DNA of 64,000 nt, from the NCBI RefSeq assembly GCF_003610635.1, contig NZ_RAQJ01000002.1, positions 186,001 through 250,000 of the forward strand, read 5' to 3'. This document shows, in pieces, positions 36,515 through 45,270 of this stretch (positions are counted from its first letter, which is position 1; every line of letters starts with the position of its first letter). The position numbers and the translations under genes were made by a program. The DNA comes from Ichthyenterobacterium magnum. Lineage in GTDB: Bacteria > Bacteroidota > Bacteroidia > Flavobacteriales > Flavobacteriaceae. The notes beneath the pieces are model-generated. The model was not told the DNA's origin. It saw only the letters and a list, made by a program, of their open reading frames with translations, and did no database searches.

Positions 36515-36849
36515 GATTCTTAATTATTTTTAAAAATCTGTATCATGTAACATCTTAATTATAATTTAAATTTTTATTAATTTAATGTTTAGATGTTTCA
36601 TAATTATAGGTTTTTAGATTATGCCTACTCATTTAGCTTTTCGGCTTACGCTATTGGTTGAATTGAAACCAATTAGCGTGCCAAAAAATATAAAGTACTG
36701 ATTGTTAATTGGTTGAGTTGTTGTTTTAAATGTGTGATTTGTGTTTACTTTTTAATTGATGTAACATTTAGTCTATAAATTCTTCTAATAAATAGAGTAT
36801 AATCAATACCATATATTTTTAGTAATTTTAAAAACTAACCACACCAAAA
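36515..36849. other. Gene-free divergent intergenic region
   Basis: 335 bases between the exported-protein gene (minus) and the DUF3667 gene (plus). It holds the sigma-54-type promoter and an imperfect inverted repeat, ACGCTATTGGTT/AACCAATTAGCGT (36648-36679), whose right arm overlaps that promoter. The stretch 36515-36640 is very AT-rich with no ORF; nothing else was seen. No clear TAnnTTTG box was found for the DUF3667 gene. Confidence 0.7.
36648..36683 (-). promoter_or_regulatory. Sigma-54-type promoter overlapping an inverted repeat
   Basis: On the minus strand TTTTTTGGCAC-GCTAA-TTGGT at 36668-36683: TGGCAC and TTG with exactly 5 bases between, including the consensus G after TGGCAC. Predicted start of transcription near 36657, leader of about 140 bases. 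The arms ACGCTA-TTGGTT and AACCAATTAGCGT bracket the start site. Confidence 0.65.
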
Positions 36850-37929
36850 ATGAAAACTGAACAAGTAGATTGTCAAAATTGTGATAAAACGTTTGAAGAT
36901 GGGTTTGAATTTTGTCCGCATTGTGGACAAAAAACTGATGAGGATCTTACTTTAAGTGTTTTGTTTTATAACACAATTAGTAATTACTTTTCATTTGATG
37001 CGCGTTTTTTAAAAGGATTTATTTTTTTAATGTTTAAACCAGGATTTCTTCCTCAAAAATTTATTGAAGGAAAGCGTTTATTGTATCTACACCCTGGACA
37101 AATGTATTTGTTTGTTGCATTCATTTTCTTTTTCATTTTTTCGTTTACTGTAACAGAAAACACAAACGATCTTAATAAAGCACTGCAGGAAAATGATCGT
37201 ATTAGTTTGTCTGGTGGAGAAATTAAGACTATTGAAAAACCTACTTTAGATTCTATCCAGATTAATAAAATTTTAAAGCCAATAAAAAATAATCAAGAGG
37301 TTCTGGGAGTAGCGGAAAACGATGTTAAGGTATTAGACTCTATTATAAAAAGTGAAAGTGTAAATGACATGCAAACAGCTGGTTTAACCTTTGATTTTGA
37401 TGAGAAAAAAGTGGATTCTTTAATTAAAGTAGGAGCAGAAGATAAAGCTGTTTATACAGCAATGGGAATGCCTGATGATGCGGGTTTTATTAAAAGAAAA
37501 TTTTATGCGCAAATGCTTAAGCTTTATAAAGAAAAAGGTGTTGGCTCTATATTACTAACATTATATAACAGCTTACCAATAGCATTGTTTTTTTTATTGC
37601 CAATTTTTGCATTAATACTTAAAATTTTATACAGAAAAAAAGGACCATATACACATCACCTTGTTTTTAGTTTGTATTATTTTTCTTTTTTATTTACCGC
37701 AATAAGTTTAGTATATCTTATCAATATTTTAATTGATATACCAGATTGGATAGATTGGGTTTTAATTGCTTCAACATTCTTTTACTTAATGATTGCTGTA
37801 AAACGATTTTATAAACAAGGTTGGTTTTTAAGTTGGTTTAAAAGTGGTCTTACAACATTTTTGTTTTTATTATTTGTTACGCCATTTACAATTATAATTG
37901 TTGGTATATTTTCGTTTATGTTTTATTAA
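36850..37929 (+). CDS. DUF3667 membrane protein with zinc ribbon
   Basis: A 359-residue protein. The N-terminus holds two CxxC pairs (CQNC and CPHC, residues 8-25) forming a zinc ribbon, followed by the conserved NTISNYFSFDARFLKGF and MFKPGFLPQKFIEGKR segments of DUF3667. There are four or five membrane helices (about 85-105, 235-260 and three after 270), with a soluble insertion (about 110-220) rich in Asp, Lys and Ser between them. The function is unknown in all species. It ends 10 bases from the convergent DUF2911 gene. Confidence 0.88.
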   Translation: MKTEQVDCQNCDKTFEDGFEFCPHCGQKTDEDLTLSVLFYNTISNYFSFDARFLKGFIFLMFKPGFLPQKFIEGKRLLYLHPGQMYLFVAFIFFFIFSFTVTENTNDLNKALQENDRISLSGGEIKTIEKPTLDSIQINKILKPIKNNQEVLGVAENDVKVLDSIIKSESVNDMQTAGLTFDFDEKKVDSLIKVGAEDKAVYTAMGMPDDAGFIKRKFYAQMLKLYKEKGVGSILLTLYNSLPIALFFLLPIFALILKILYRKKGPYTHHLVFSLYYFSFLFTAISLVYLINILIDIPDWIDWVLIASTFFYLMIAVKRFYKQGWFLSWFKSGLTTFLFLLFVTPFTIIIVGIFSFMFY

Positions 37930-37939
37930 TTATAATAAG

Positions 37940-39040
37940 TTATTTTGGTAAAGTATAGGTGTTAGATTCCATTTCTTTAATAATTTTATTTAAACGAGGC
38001 TGGAAGTTTTTAGGTGCCAATTCTATGTTGTTTTTAATCGAACTTATTGCGTCTTTTGCATTACCAAGAAAATAATTTGCAACATCTCTATTTAAAATCA
38101 AAAACCAGCGTTTAGGGTGTTTATTGTTCGCTTTATTTAAAAATGTTTTTGCAACTAAGTATTCTTTTTGTTCAAGAAGGTATCTGCTAAAATCATACGC
38201 TTCATAATCTTTATAGTCTAAGGTGTACAACTCTTCTAATGTTTCGTTAAGTACTTCGGTTTTATTGAGTTTCTTTAAAAGCTTAATTTTTGTAGATATA
38301 TTGGTAAAGTTTTTATTTGAAGCAAACCCATTAAAACCTCCATGTATTGAACGGTTAACCCATAGTAACGCTTCACTTAAATTTGTGTTATGATTTAAAC
38401 ACCAATTGGCTGCATCATTCCAAGCTTGCCAATGGTAAGTATTTATGCCTCTTAACTCATTTCTAAAACTATCAACAACGGTTTTATTTAAATTGACAGA
38501 TACTTCAAATGCAATCTTTTGTTTGGCCCATTCTAAGCCAATCTTTACTGAGTTCTCTTTCCAGTCAAAAAACTCAAAATCTAGTTTTTCACTAAATGTG
38601 CAATTAGTTGCTTTAACATCTATACTTAAGGTTACATCGTTTTCTAAATCTAAATAGTAACTTCCCCATTGATTATTATTGTGCGCAAACAAAAGTGTAT
38701 ATATTTCCCCTTTGGGAATAATGTGAAAACCATATTTTCCAGCTTTTAATTCTTTACCTTCTATTTTAACATTTGTAGTAAACTCTATAGTAGTGTTCAT
38801 GTTTGCTCCAGCTCGCCATGCAATTGGATTACCATATTGAGGAATCACATTAGGGTCATTCCACACATCTCTTTTGTTAACTGACGGACTACTATAGTCT
38901 AATATAATATCTGTTACTGCTAATTGTTGTTGCTCTATAACATGATTACTTCTCTGAGGAATTTTTAAGGTATGAAATTGAGCATGTCCTGAAATAAAAA
39001 TTAAGAGGGTTAAACTAGTGATAAAGTGTTTTTTTAGCAT
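37940..39040 (-). CDS. Exported DUF2911 protein with TPR-like C-terminus
   Basis: Signal peptide (1-20, ending GHA), a DUF2911 domain (about 30-175, with YGNPIAWRAGANMNTTIEF and AGKYGFHIIPKG, the most conserved part of the family) and a helical C-terminal half (about 190-360) with TPR-like units such as AKTFLNKANNKHPKRWFLILN. DUF2911 proteins are frequent in Bacteroidota and have no known activity. It probably acts in the periplasm. Divergent from the AraC-type regulator 92 bases away. Confidence 0.85.
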   Translation of the reverse strand: MLKKHFITSLTLLIFISGHAQFHTLKIPQRSNHVIEQQQLAVTDIILDYSSPSVNKRDVWNDPNVIPQYGNPIAWRAGANMNTTIEFTTNVKIEGKELKAGKYGFHIIPKGEIYTLLFAHNNNQWGSYYLDLENDVTLSIDVKATNCTFSEKLDFEFFDWKENSVKIGLEWAKQKIAFEVSVNLNKTVVDSFRNELRGINTYHWQAWNDAANWCLNHNTNLSEALLWVNRSIHGGFNGFASNKNFTNISTKIKLLKKLNKTEVLNETLEELYTLDYKDYEAYDFSRYLLEQKEYLVAKTFLNKANNKHPKRWFLILNRDVANYFLGNAKDAISSIKNNIELAPKNFQPRLNKIIKEMESNTYTLPK

Positions 39041-39131
39041 AATATTAATAGTATTAATTAAAGTGTAAATTTAGAATTAGATTCTATTAAAGCCCTTTTG
39101 ATTTGATAAATCATGATAGAATTTTTTTTTT

Positions 39132-40277
39132 GTGAGCATTACTTTTTATCCTGATTCGCTAAATCTGAATAAAATTTTAAGTGAAGATTATATTATATTA
39201 AACGATTACTATAGTTTTACCATATTTAGGATTTTAAAATGGTTAGGTGTGATTGTAAACTCATTAAAAATTTGGATTGCTGTATTTTGCTTGTTAGCAA
39301 TTGCTAATGCTTTGTTTTTGGTATTTGTGTTTTTAAAGAAACGACCTTTTAAAACATATGCAGATATTTTTATTTCACTTTTATTAATTGCATTGGCGCT
39401 CAGAATAAGTAAATCGATATTTTACTATTTATTTTTTAATATATCTTCTTTATATATATCTATAGGTTTAATGGGTAAGTTAGCCATTGGTCCTTTTTTA
39501 TTGCTCTTTGTTAAAAGTAATAAAGCTCAGTATACATTTAACCCAATAGATTTATTGCATTTTTTGCCTTCATTAATCGCATTGAGTGTTGGTTGGAGTT
39601 TATATATTGGTCAATTAGCTGTACTATTCTGGACAGGAACAGCAGTTTTATCAGCTTATATTATATATTCTTGGTATTTATATACTAAAAATGAAGTTGT
39701 TAAATCATCAAAATCTAAGTTAGATAAATCTGTACTTATAGGGGTTAGTATTATTTGGATGACCTTTGTGTTTCAAATAGTTTCTAGAGGTATAGAAATG
39801 TATGTAATAGGTACAATAATCTCTGTATTGGTGCTATATTGGTTAAATTATAATTTAACTATGTACACAATTAAAAAGTTAAAATCTGAAAAAATAAATA
39901 CAATATCTAAAGAACGAATGAATCGTGTTGCTTCTGCTATAGATTTTAGTTTTAAAGAAGAAAAAATTTACCGAGATTCTAAGTTAACATTAAGTAAGTT
40001 ATCTGAACATATCAACCAACCTGTCTATTTAATTTCTCAAACCATAAACAAAACATATAATAAAACATTTCCAGAATATGTTAACCATTATCGAGTTGAA
40101 GAACTAAAAAAAGAACTGGAAAAGTTTGGCACTACAAATTACACAATAGAAGGCATAGCTTATAGTGTTGGTTTTAATACGCCTTCAGCTTTTTATGCTG
40201 CTTTTAAAAAGCAAATTGGCTTAACGCCTCAAAAGTTTATTGAGGAGAATCTTAATAAAATTGAAAATAGGAATTGA
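39132..40277 (+). CDS. Membrane-bound AraC-family transcription regulator
   Basis: A 381-residue protein: about seven hydrophobic segments between residues 40 and 255 and a C-terminal AraC DNA-binding domain (about 275-375) with two helix-turn-helix units, the second in IEGIAYSVGFNTPSAFYAAFKKQIGLTPQKF, which is the AraC signature. This design, with a sensor domain in the membrane fused to AraC, is common in Flavobacteriaceae. The start is a GTG at 39132; no in-frame ATG precedes the first membrane segment. Its target genes are unknown; the divergent DUF2911 gene is a candidate. Confidence 0.85.
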   Translation: MSITFYPDSLNLNKILSEDYIILNDYYSFTIFRILKWLGVIVNSLKIWIAVFCLLAIANALFLVFVFLKKRPFKTYADIFISLLLIALALRISKSIFYYLFFNISSLYISIGLMGKLAIGPFLLLFVKSNKAQYTFNPIDLLHFLPSLIALSVGWSLYIGQLAVLFWTGTAVLSAYIIYSWYLYTKNEVVKSSKSKLDKSVLIGVSIIWMTFVFQIVSRGIEMYVIGTIISVLVLYWLNYNLTMYTIKKLKSEKINTISKERMNRVASAIDFSFKEEKIYRDSKLTLSKLSEHINQPVYLISQTINKTYNKTFPEYVNHYRVEELKKELEKFGTTNYTIEGIAYSVGFNTPSAFYAAFKKQIGLTPQKFIEENLNKIENRN

Positions 40278-40286
40278 ATTTTTGAA

Positions 40287-43070
40287 TTATACTTTCTCTT
40301 TTAAATAACTTCCAGTGATTGAAGCTTTATTTTTTACTAGATCTTCAGGAGTTCCGTGAGCAACTAATTTACCACCACGTTTGCCGCCTTCAGGGCCTAA
40401 GTCTATAACATAATCTGCACATTTAATAAGTTCTAAATTATGTTCTATAACAATAATCGAGTGTCCATTAGCTATTAATGCTTGAAATGATTTTAGCAGT
40501 TTTTTAATATCATGAAAATGTAATCCTGTTGTTGGCTCGTCAAAAATGAATAATGCATTGTTACTTTTACTTCCTTTGCCTAAAAAAGAGGCTAATTTTA
40601 TACGTTGTGCCTCACCTCCAGAAAGCGTAGATGAGCTTTGACCTAAAGTTACGTAACCTAAGCCAACATCTTGTAAAGGTTGGAGTTTACCTTGTATTTT
40701 AGTCTGGTTATATTCTGAGAAAAAGGTTATAGCATCATCGATAGTTAAATTTAAAATATCATCGATAGTTTTACCTTCAAAAGTAACTTCTAAAACTTCC
40801 TTTTTAAAACGTTTACCATTACAAGTTTCGCAGGTTAGATGTACATCTGCCATAAACTGCATTTCAATAGTAACCTCACCTTCACCTTTACAGGTTTCAC
40901 AACGTCCGCCATCAACATTAAAGCTAAAGTGTTTGGCTTGGTAGTTTCTAATTTTACTTAATTTTTGATTAGCATATAAAGCTCTAATATCATCATAAGC
41001 CTTAATGTAGGTTACAGGATTTGAACGAGACGAACGTCCTATTGGGTTTTGGTCAACAAACTCAATGTGTTTTAGATTGCTAAAATTTCCTTTTAAGTCT
41101 GTAAACTGACCAGGTTTATCACCAAAATCTGTTAGTTTCTTTTGTAATGCTGGAAAGAGTATTTTTTTTACTAAAGTACTTTTTCCACTACCAGAAACTC
41201 CTGTAATTACGGTAAGCATTTCTAAAGGAAACGTTACATCTATATTTTGAAGGTTATTTTCTCGAGCTCCAATAATATTAATATGATATTTAGAAGTACG
41301 ACGCGTTTTTGGAACTTCAATTTTTAGTTTTTCATTTAAATATTGTGCGGTTAAAGAGTTTGATACAAGTATTTCTTTATAAGTTCCTGTGGCCACAACT
41401 TCACCACCAAAAGTACCAGCTTCTGGTCCAATATCTATAATCTCATCTGCAGCTTGCATAATATCTTCATCATGTTCTACCACAATAACAGTATTGCCTA
41501 AATCACGAAGCGCAATTAGTACTTTAATTAGTTTTTCTGTGTCTTTAGGATGTAAGCCTATACTTGGTTCATCTAAAATATACATTGAACCTACCAAACT
41601 ACTTCCTAATGAAGTAGCAAGGTTTATACGCTGACTTTCACCACCAGATAACGTATTAGAACGTCTGTTTAATGTAAGATAATCTAAGCCAACATTACTT
41701 AAATAGACAAGTCTGTTGTTTATTTCTTTAAGCAAACGCTTTGCAATTTTGGCATCATACTCATTTAGTTTTAATTCTTTAAAAAAGATTGATAGTTGAT
41801 CTAAAGGCATTTCTACCAAATCTGTTATAGTAACCTTTCCAACTTTTACATAATTTGCCTCAGGTCGTAACCGTTTACCATGGCAAACATTGCATTTGGT
41901 TTTTCCTCTATACCGTGATAACATAACACGGTTCTGAATTTTATAGGCTTTAGATTCTAATTCTGCGAAGAATGAATTCAACCCTTCAAAATAAGCATTG
42001 CCGTCCCAGACAAGTTGTTTTTGTTCGTTGCTTAATTCAAAATAAGGCTTATGAATAGGGAAATCAAATTTATGTGAGTTGTTAACTAGTTGGTCACGAT
42101 ACCAACTCATGCTTTCACCTCGCCAAGGAAAAATTGCATTTTCGTAAACTGATAATCCAGTATTTGGAATCACTAAATCAGTATCTATACCAATAACATC
42201 GCCATAACCTTCGCATTTAGAACAAGCGCCATATGGGTTATTAAAGCTAAATAAATGCACGTTTGGTTCTAAAAACGTCATGCCATCTAGCTCAAATTTA
42301 TTATTAAAATGATGCTGTTTTTTATCTGAAAGCGATTCAATTATACAAGTGCCTTTGCCTTCAAAAAAAGACGTTTCAATTGCATCAGCTAATCTGTTAT
42401 AGAAGTCTTCTTCGTGTTTTATAATAATTCTATCAACAACTAAATAGGTGTTTTTTGTTAGTTGTTTTTCGATAGCTTCATCAATTCTTAAAACATCGTC
42501 TTTGTATTTTACTCTTGCATAGCCTTGCTGTTGTAGAACTTTAAGCTTGCCTGCCATCGTTCTGCCTTCTTCTAAAATAATAGGAGAGAGGAGCAATAGT
42601 TTTTCGCCTTGGTCTAATGTTTTTATTAACTCAAGCACATCTTTTGTTGAGTGCTTTTTTACTAAATTTCCAGAAATGGGTGAATATGTTTTACCTATTC
42701 TAGCAAATAATAACTTTAGGTAATCATAAATTTCAGTAGTAGTTCCAACTGTAGATCTAGGGTTTGTAGAGTTTACTTTTTGCTCAATGGCAATTGCAGG
42801 AGCTATGCCTTTAATAAAATCTACCTTAGGTTTATTTAATCGTCCTAAAAATTGTCTTGCATAACTTGAAAGACTTTCTACATAGCGTCTTTGCCCTTCA
42901 GCATATAACGTGTCAAAGGCCAAACTAGACTTTCCTGAGCCAGATAAACCAGTAATAACAACAAGTTTATTTCTAGGGATAACAACATCAATATTTTTTA
43001 AGTTATGCAATTTTGCACCTTTTATGATGATGTTTTGTTTAGGACTTACGTCTAGAATGTTACTATTCAT
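40287..43070 (-). CDS. uvrA: Excinuclease ABC subunit A
   Basis: UvrA, the damage-recognition ATPase of nucleotide excision repair. Two ABC ATPase modules with P-loops GLSGSGKSS (near 40) and GVSGSGKST (near 620) and signature motifs NTLSGGESQRI and STLSGGEAQRI; zinc-module cysteines in CSKCEGYG, CNVCHGKR, CETCKGEG and CETCNGKR. The 927-residue length is normal. Monocistronic with a -7 box at 43096-43103. It is 10 bases from the convergent AraC-type gene with no evident terminator between. Confidence 0.97.
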   Translation of the reverse strand: MNSNILDVSPKQNIIIKGAKLHNLKNIDVVIPRNKLVVITGLSGSGKSSLAFDTLYAEGQRRYVESLSSYARQFLGRLNKPKVDFIKGIAPAIAIEQKVNSTNPRSTVGTTTEIYDYLKLLFARIGKTYSPISGNLVKKHSTKDVLELIKTLDQGEKLLLLSPIILEEGRTMAGKLKVLQQQGYARVKYKDDVLRIDEAIEKQLTKNTYLVVDRIIIKHEEDFYNRLADAIETSFFEGKGTCIIESLSDKKQHHFNNKFELDGMTFLEPNVHLFSFNNPYGACSKCEGYGDVIGIDTDLVIPNTGLSVYENAIFPWRGESMSWYRDQLVNNSHKFDFPIHKPYFELSNEQKQLVWDGNAYFEGLNSFFAELESKAYKIQNRVMLSRYRGKTKCNVCHGKRLRPEANYVKVGKVTITDLVEMPLDQLSIFFKELKLNEYDAKIAKRLLKEINNRLVYLSNVGLDYLTLNRRSNTLSGGESQRINLATSLGSSLVGSMYILDEPSIGLHPKDTEKLIKVLIALRDLGNTVIVVEHDEDIMQAADEIIDIGPEAGTFGGEVVATGTYKEILVSNSLTAQYLNEKLKIEVPKTRRTSKYHINIIGARENNLQNIDVTFPLEMLTVITGVSGSGKSTLVKKILFPALQKKLTDFGDKPGQFTDLKGNFSNLKHIEFVDQNPIGRSSRSNPVTYIKAYDDIRALYANQKLSKIRNYQAKHFSFNVDGGRCETCKGEGEVTIEMQFMADVHLTCETCNGKRFKKEVLEVTFEGKTIDDILNLTIDDAITFFSEYNQTKIQGKLQPLQDVGLGYVTLGQSSSTLSGGEAQRIKLASFLGKGSKSNNALFIFDEPTTGLHFHDIKKLLKSFQALIANGHSIIVIEHNLELIKCADYVIDLGPEGGKRGGKLVAHGTPEDLVKNKASITGSYLKEKV

Positions 43071-43095
43071 AGGAGTTTGAGCATATAAAGATTTG

Positions 43096-43103
43096 CAAAG
43101 ATA
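43096..43103 (-). promoter_or_regulatory. -7 box for uvrA
   Basis: TATCTTTG on the minus strand, 26 bases before the ATG at 43070. Confidence 0.5.
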
Positions 43104-43168
43104 CTATAAGTATTTCAGCTTATAAAATGGATTATTGTTGAATAAAATGTTAAAGTTTTATGGTTTTT

Positions 43169-43201
43169 TTTGCTTTTTAGGAATGATTGTTGTTATATTT
43201 G
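43169..43201 (+). promoter_or_regulatory. Promoter (TTTG - 21 bases - TATATTTG) of the sigma-factor gene
   Basis: TTTG at 43169-43172 and TATATTTG at 43194-43201, giving a leader of about 90 bases before the ATG at 43302. Confidence 0.6.
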
Positions 43202-43301
43202 AGACTTAAACAGTTAAAAATTAGTTGCCTATAACATAATATTACTTTCAAGTTTAACCCCAAGCTAAGAAGATTACTTCTTTGCCCTTAAAGTAATAAT
43301 T

Positions 43302-43886
43302 ATGAGACACGAACTTATCACAGACGCTGTTTTAGTTAAAAACTACATTAACGGAGACGAAAGCTCACTTTCGGTTTTAATTAACAGACACAAACAGAAA
43401 ATTTACAGTTTTATCTATTCAAAAGTATTTGACAGAGATATTACTGAAGATATCTTTCAAGATGCTTTTATTAAGGTTATTAAAAACCTAAAACTCGGAA
43501 AATATAATGAAGAAGGTAAATTTTTACCTTGGGTTATGCGTATTTCTCATAATTTAGTGATTGATCATTTTAGACGAAATAATAGAATGCCAAAGTTTGA
43601 TAATTCTGGAGAATTTAGTATATTCTCTGTGTTAGGTGATACTGCTTTAAATGCTGAAAAGCAACTTATAAAAGAACAGGTAGAATCTGACTTAAGACGA
43701 CTAATTGAAGAATTGCCAGACGATCAAAAACAAGTGCTAACAATGCGTATGTATAAAGATATGAGTTTTAAAGAAATATCTGAAAGAACAGGTGTTAGTA
43801 TTAATACAGCTTTGGGTAGAATGCGTTATGCTTTAATTAATTTAAGAAAGGTAATAGATAAAAATAATATTGTTTTAACAAACTGA
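43302..43886 (+). CDS. Sigma-70 family (ECF-type) RNA polymerase sigma factor
   Basis: A 194-residue sigma factor with region 2 (about 15-85, YSFIYSKVFDRDITEDIFQDAFIK and the PWVMRISHNLVIDHFRR segment that contacts the -10 element) and region 4 (about 125-185, ELPDDQKQVLTMRMYKDMSFKEIS with its helix-turn-helix). There is no region 3, so it is of the ECF type. No classical membrane anti-sigma gene follows; instead there is a 47-residue ORF, 57 bases downstream. Confidence 0.92.
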   Translation: MRHELITDAVLVKNYINGDESSLSVLINRHKQKIYSFIYSKVFDRDITEDIFQDAFIKVIKNLKLGKYNEEGKFLPWVMRISHNLVIDHFRRNNRMPKFDNSGEFSIFSVLGDTALNAEKQLIKEQVESDLRRLIEELPDDQKQVLTMRMYKDMSFKEISERTGVSINTALGRMRYALINLRKVIDKNNIVLTN

Positions 43887-43943
43887 TACAATAAATATAG
43901 TTTTGCTGCGTTTAGGAAATATATAAATCCTAAAATTATAAAA

Positions 43944-44087
43944 ATGGCAAAACTATACTCTGAGTGTCCCCAAAAGAAAAATAACCTAACTCCAAAAGAA
44001 GAGACAGTGGATTTTCTTTTGAATTATTCTAAGGCTTTAAGTGTTATACATTGTAATAAATTGAAGTTTGAAGCGCTTCTAAACTAA
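43944..44087 (+). CDS. 47-residue protein downstream of the sigma factor
   Basis: A short frame from ATG 43944 to TAA 44087, starting MAKLYSECPQKKNN and ending LKFEALLN. It has two cysteines, a helical middle (EETVDFLLNYSKALSVI) and no membrane segment. It lies in the sigma-factor transcript, followed immediately by a strong terminator, and there is no competing frame. I believe it is a real small protein, possibly a regulator or cofactor of the sigma factor, but no function can be assigned. Confidence 0.6.
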   Translation: MAKLYSECPQKKNNLTPKEETVDFLLNYSKALSVIHCNKLKFEALLN

Positions 44088-44093
44088 ACTTTG

Positions 44094-44126
44094 AAAAGTC
44101 CTGATTGTTAGTCATCAGGACTTTTT
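44094..44126. terminator. Bidirectional terminator
   Basis: AAAAGTCCTGAT, 8-base loop, ATCAGGACTTTTT; 12-base-pair stem. The stop codon of the convergent nth gene lies in the right arm. Confidence 0.9.
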
Positions 44127-44774
44127 ATTTTTATAGTAGTCATTTAAAACGGTTACTCTTCCAATAGTTTTTGTGATAATATCCTTATCTAAATCCCAAC
44201 CTCTAGCTGGAGAATATTCTCTTCCGTACCAAATAATTTGTAAGTGTAAATCGTTCCATAAATCTTTAGGAAATAAACGTTTTGCATCTTTTTCTGTTTG
44301 AACAACATTTTTCCCATTAGTTAAATTCCAGCGATACATTAATCTATGAATATGAGTATCTACAGGAAATGCAGGAATACCAAAAGCTTGTGATAAAACA
44401 ACAGCAGCAGTCTTGTGACCAACAGCTGGTAAAGCTTCTAAAGCTTCATAGGTTTGCGGAACTTCGCCATTATATTTTTCAATTAATATTTTTGATAAAC
44501 CATAAATTCCTTTGCTTTTCATTGGTGATAGGCCAACGGGTTTAATAATTTCTCTAATTTCATCTGCTGAAAGTTTAATCATGTCATATGGATTATCAGC
44601 TTTAGCAAACAATAAAGGCGTGATTTTATTAACTCTAACATCTGTGCTTTGAGCAGACATTAAAACGGCTATAAGTAATGTATATGGATCTTTATGGTCT
44701 AAGGGAATAGGAATTGTAGGGTAAAGGTTGTTAAGTGTATTTATTACGAAGTCTACCTTTTCTTGCTTGGTCAT
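44115..44774 (-). CDS. nth: Endonuclease III-like DNA glycosylase without Fe-S cysteines
   Basis: Base-excision-repair glycosylase/AP lyase of the HhH-GPD family. The helix-hairpin-helix LPAVGHKTA with catalytic Lys121 and the VDTHIHR segment with Asp139 are both present, as is the N-terminal LLIAVLMSAQSTD. The C-terminus, where Escherichia coli Nth has four cysteines holding a [4Fe-4S] cluster (C-x6-C-x2-C-x5-C), reads YSPARGWDLDKDIITKTIGR here, and the entire 219-residue protein has no cysteine. It should be active but without the cluster. The -7 box is at 44797-44804; the stop lies in a terminator stem. Confidence 0.93.
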   Translation of the reverse strand: MTKQEKVDFVINTLNNLYPTIPIPLDHKDPYTLLIAVLMSAQSTDVRVNKITPLLFAKADNPYDMIKLSADEIREIIKPVGLSPMKSKGIYGLSKILIEKYNGEVPQTYEALEALPAVGHKTAAVVLSQAFGIPAFPVDTHIHRLMYRWNLTNGKNVVQTEKDAKRLFPKDLWNDLHLQIIWYGREYSPARGWDLDKDIITKTIGRVTVLNDYYKNKKS

Positions 44775-44796
44775 ATGTTGTATTTTTACAAAAAAC

Positions 44797-44804
44797 CAAA
44801 GTTA
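44797..44804 (-). promoter_or_regulatory. -7 box for nth
   Basis: TAACTTTG on the minus strand, 23 bases before the ATG at 44774, within the 37-base gap divergent from bcp. Confidence 0.5.
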
Positions 44805-44811
44805 ACCAATT

Positions 44812-45267
44812 ATGACTAAATTAAAACCAGGAGATAAGGCTCCAAATTTTTCAGCTATAGATGAGCAAGGAAATACAATATCATTATCAGATTATGCTGG
44901 AAAGAAACTAGTAGTTTTCTTTTACCCTAAGGCAAATACACCAACATGTACTGTAGAAGCTTGTAACTTAAGAGATAACTATGCAGACCTAAAAGCGAAA
45001 GGTTATGAGATTTTAGGCGTTAGTGCAGATACACAAAAAAAGCAATCTAATTTTAAAAATAAATTTAGTTTTCCTTATCCGTTACTAGCAGATACAGATA
45101 AGTCAGTTATTGAGGCTTTTGATGTTTGGGGTCCAAAAAAATTTATGGGACGTACATTTGATGGTATCCATCGCGTAACTTTTGTTATTGATGAAAATGG
45201 AATAATAGAAAAGGTAATAGAAAAAGTTAAAGCTAAGCATCACGCAGAACAAGTATTAGAATCATAG
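44812..45267 (+). CDS. bcp: Thioredoxin-dependent thiol peroxidase (peroxiredoxin Q/BCP)
   Basis: Peroxiredoxin that reduces hydrogen and organic peroxides in the cytosol using thioredoxin. Peroxidatic Cys46 in YPKANTPTCTVEAC and the likely resolving Cys51 five residues later, as in Escherichia coli Bcp. The 151-residue length is normal. Divergent from nth with only 37 bases between the starts; repeat copy 4 lies right after its stop. Confidence 0.95.
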   Translation: MTKLKPGDKAPNFSAIDEQGNTISLSDYAGKKLVVFFYPKANTPTCTVEACNLRDNYADLKAKGYEILGVSADTQKKQSNFKNKFSFPYPLLADTDKSVIEAFDVWGPKKFMGRTFDGIHRVTFVIDENGIIEKVIEKVKAKHHAEQVLES

Positions 45268-45270
45268 AAT

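Noticed and set aside
41389-41634. 81-codon plus-strand frame within uvrA
   Set aside because: Antisense to strongly conserved ABC ATPase motifs; no regulatory signals.
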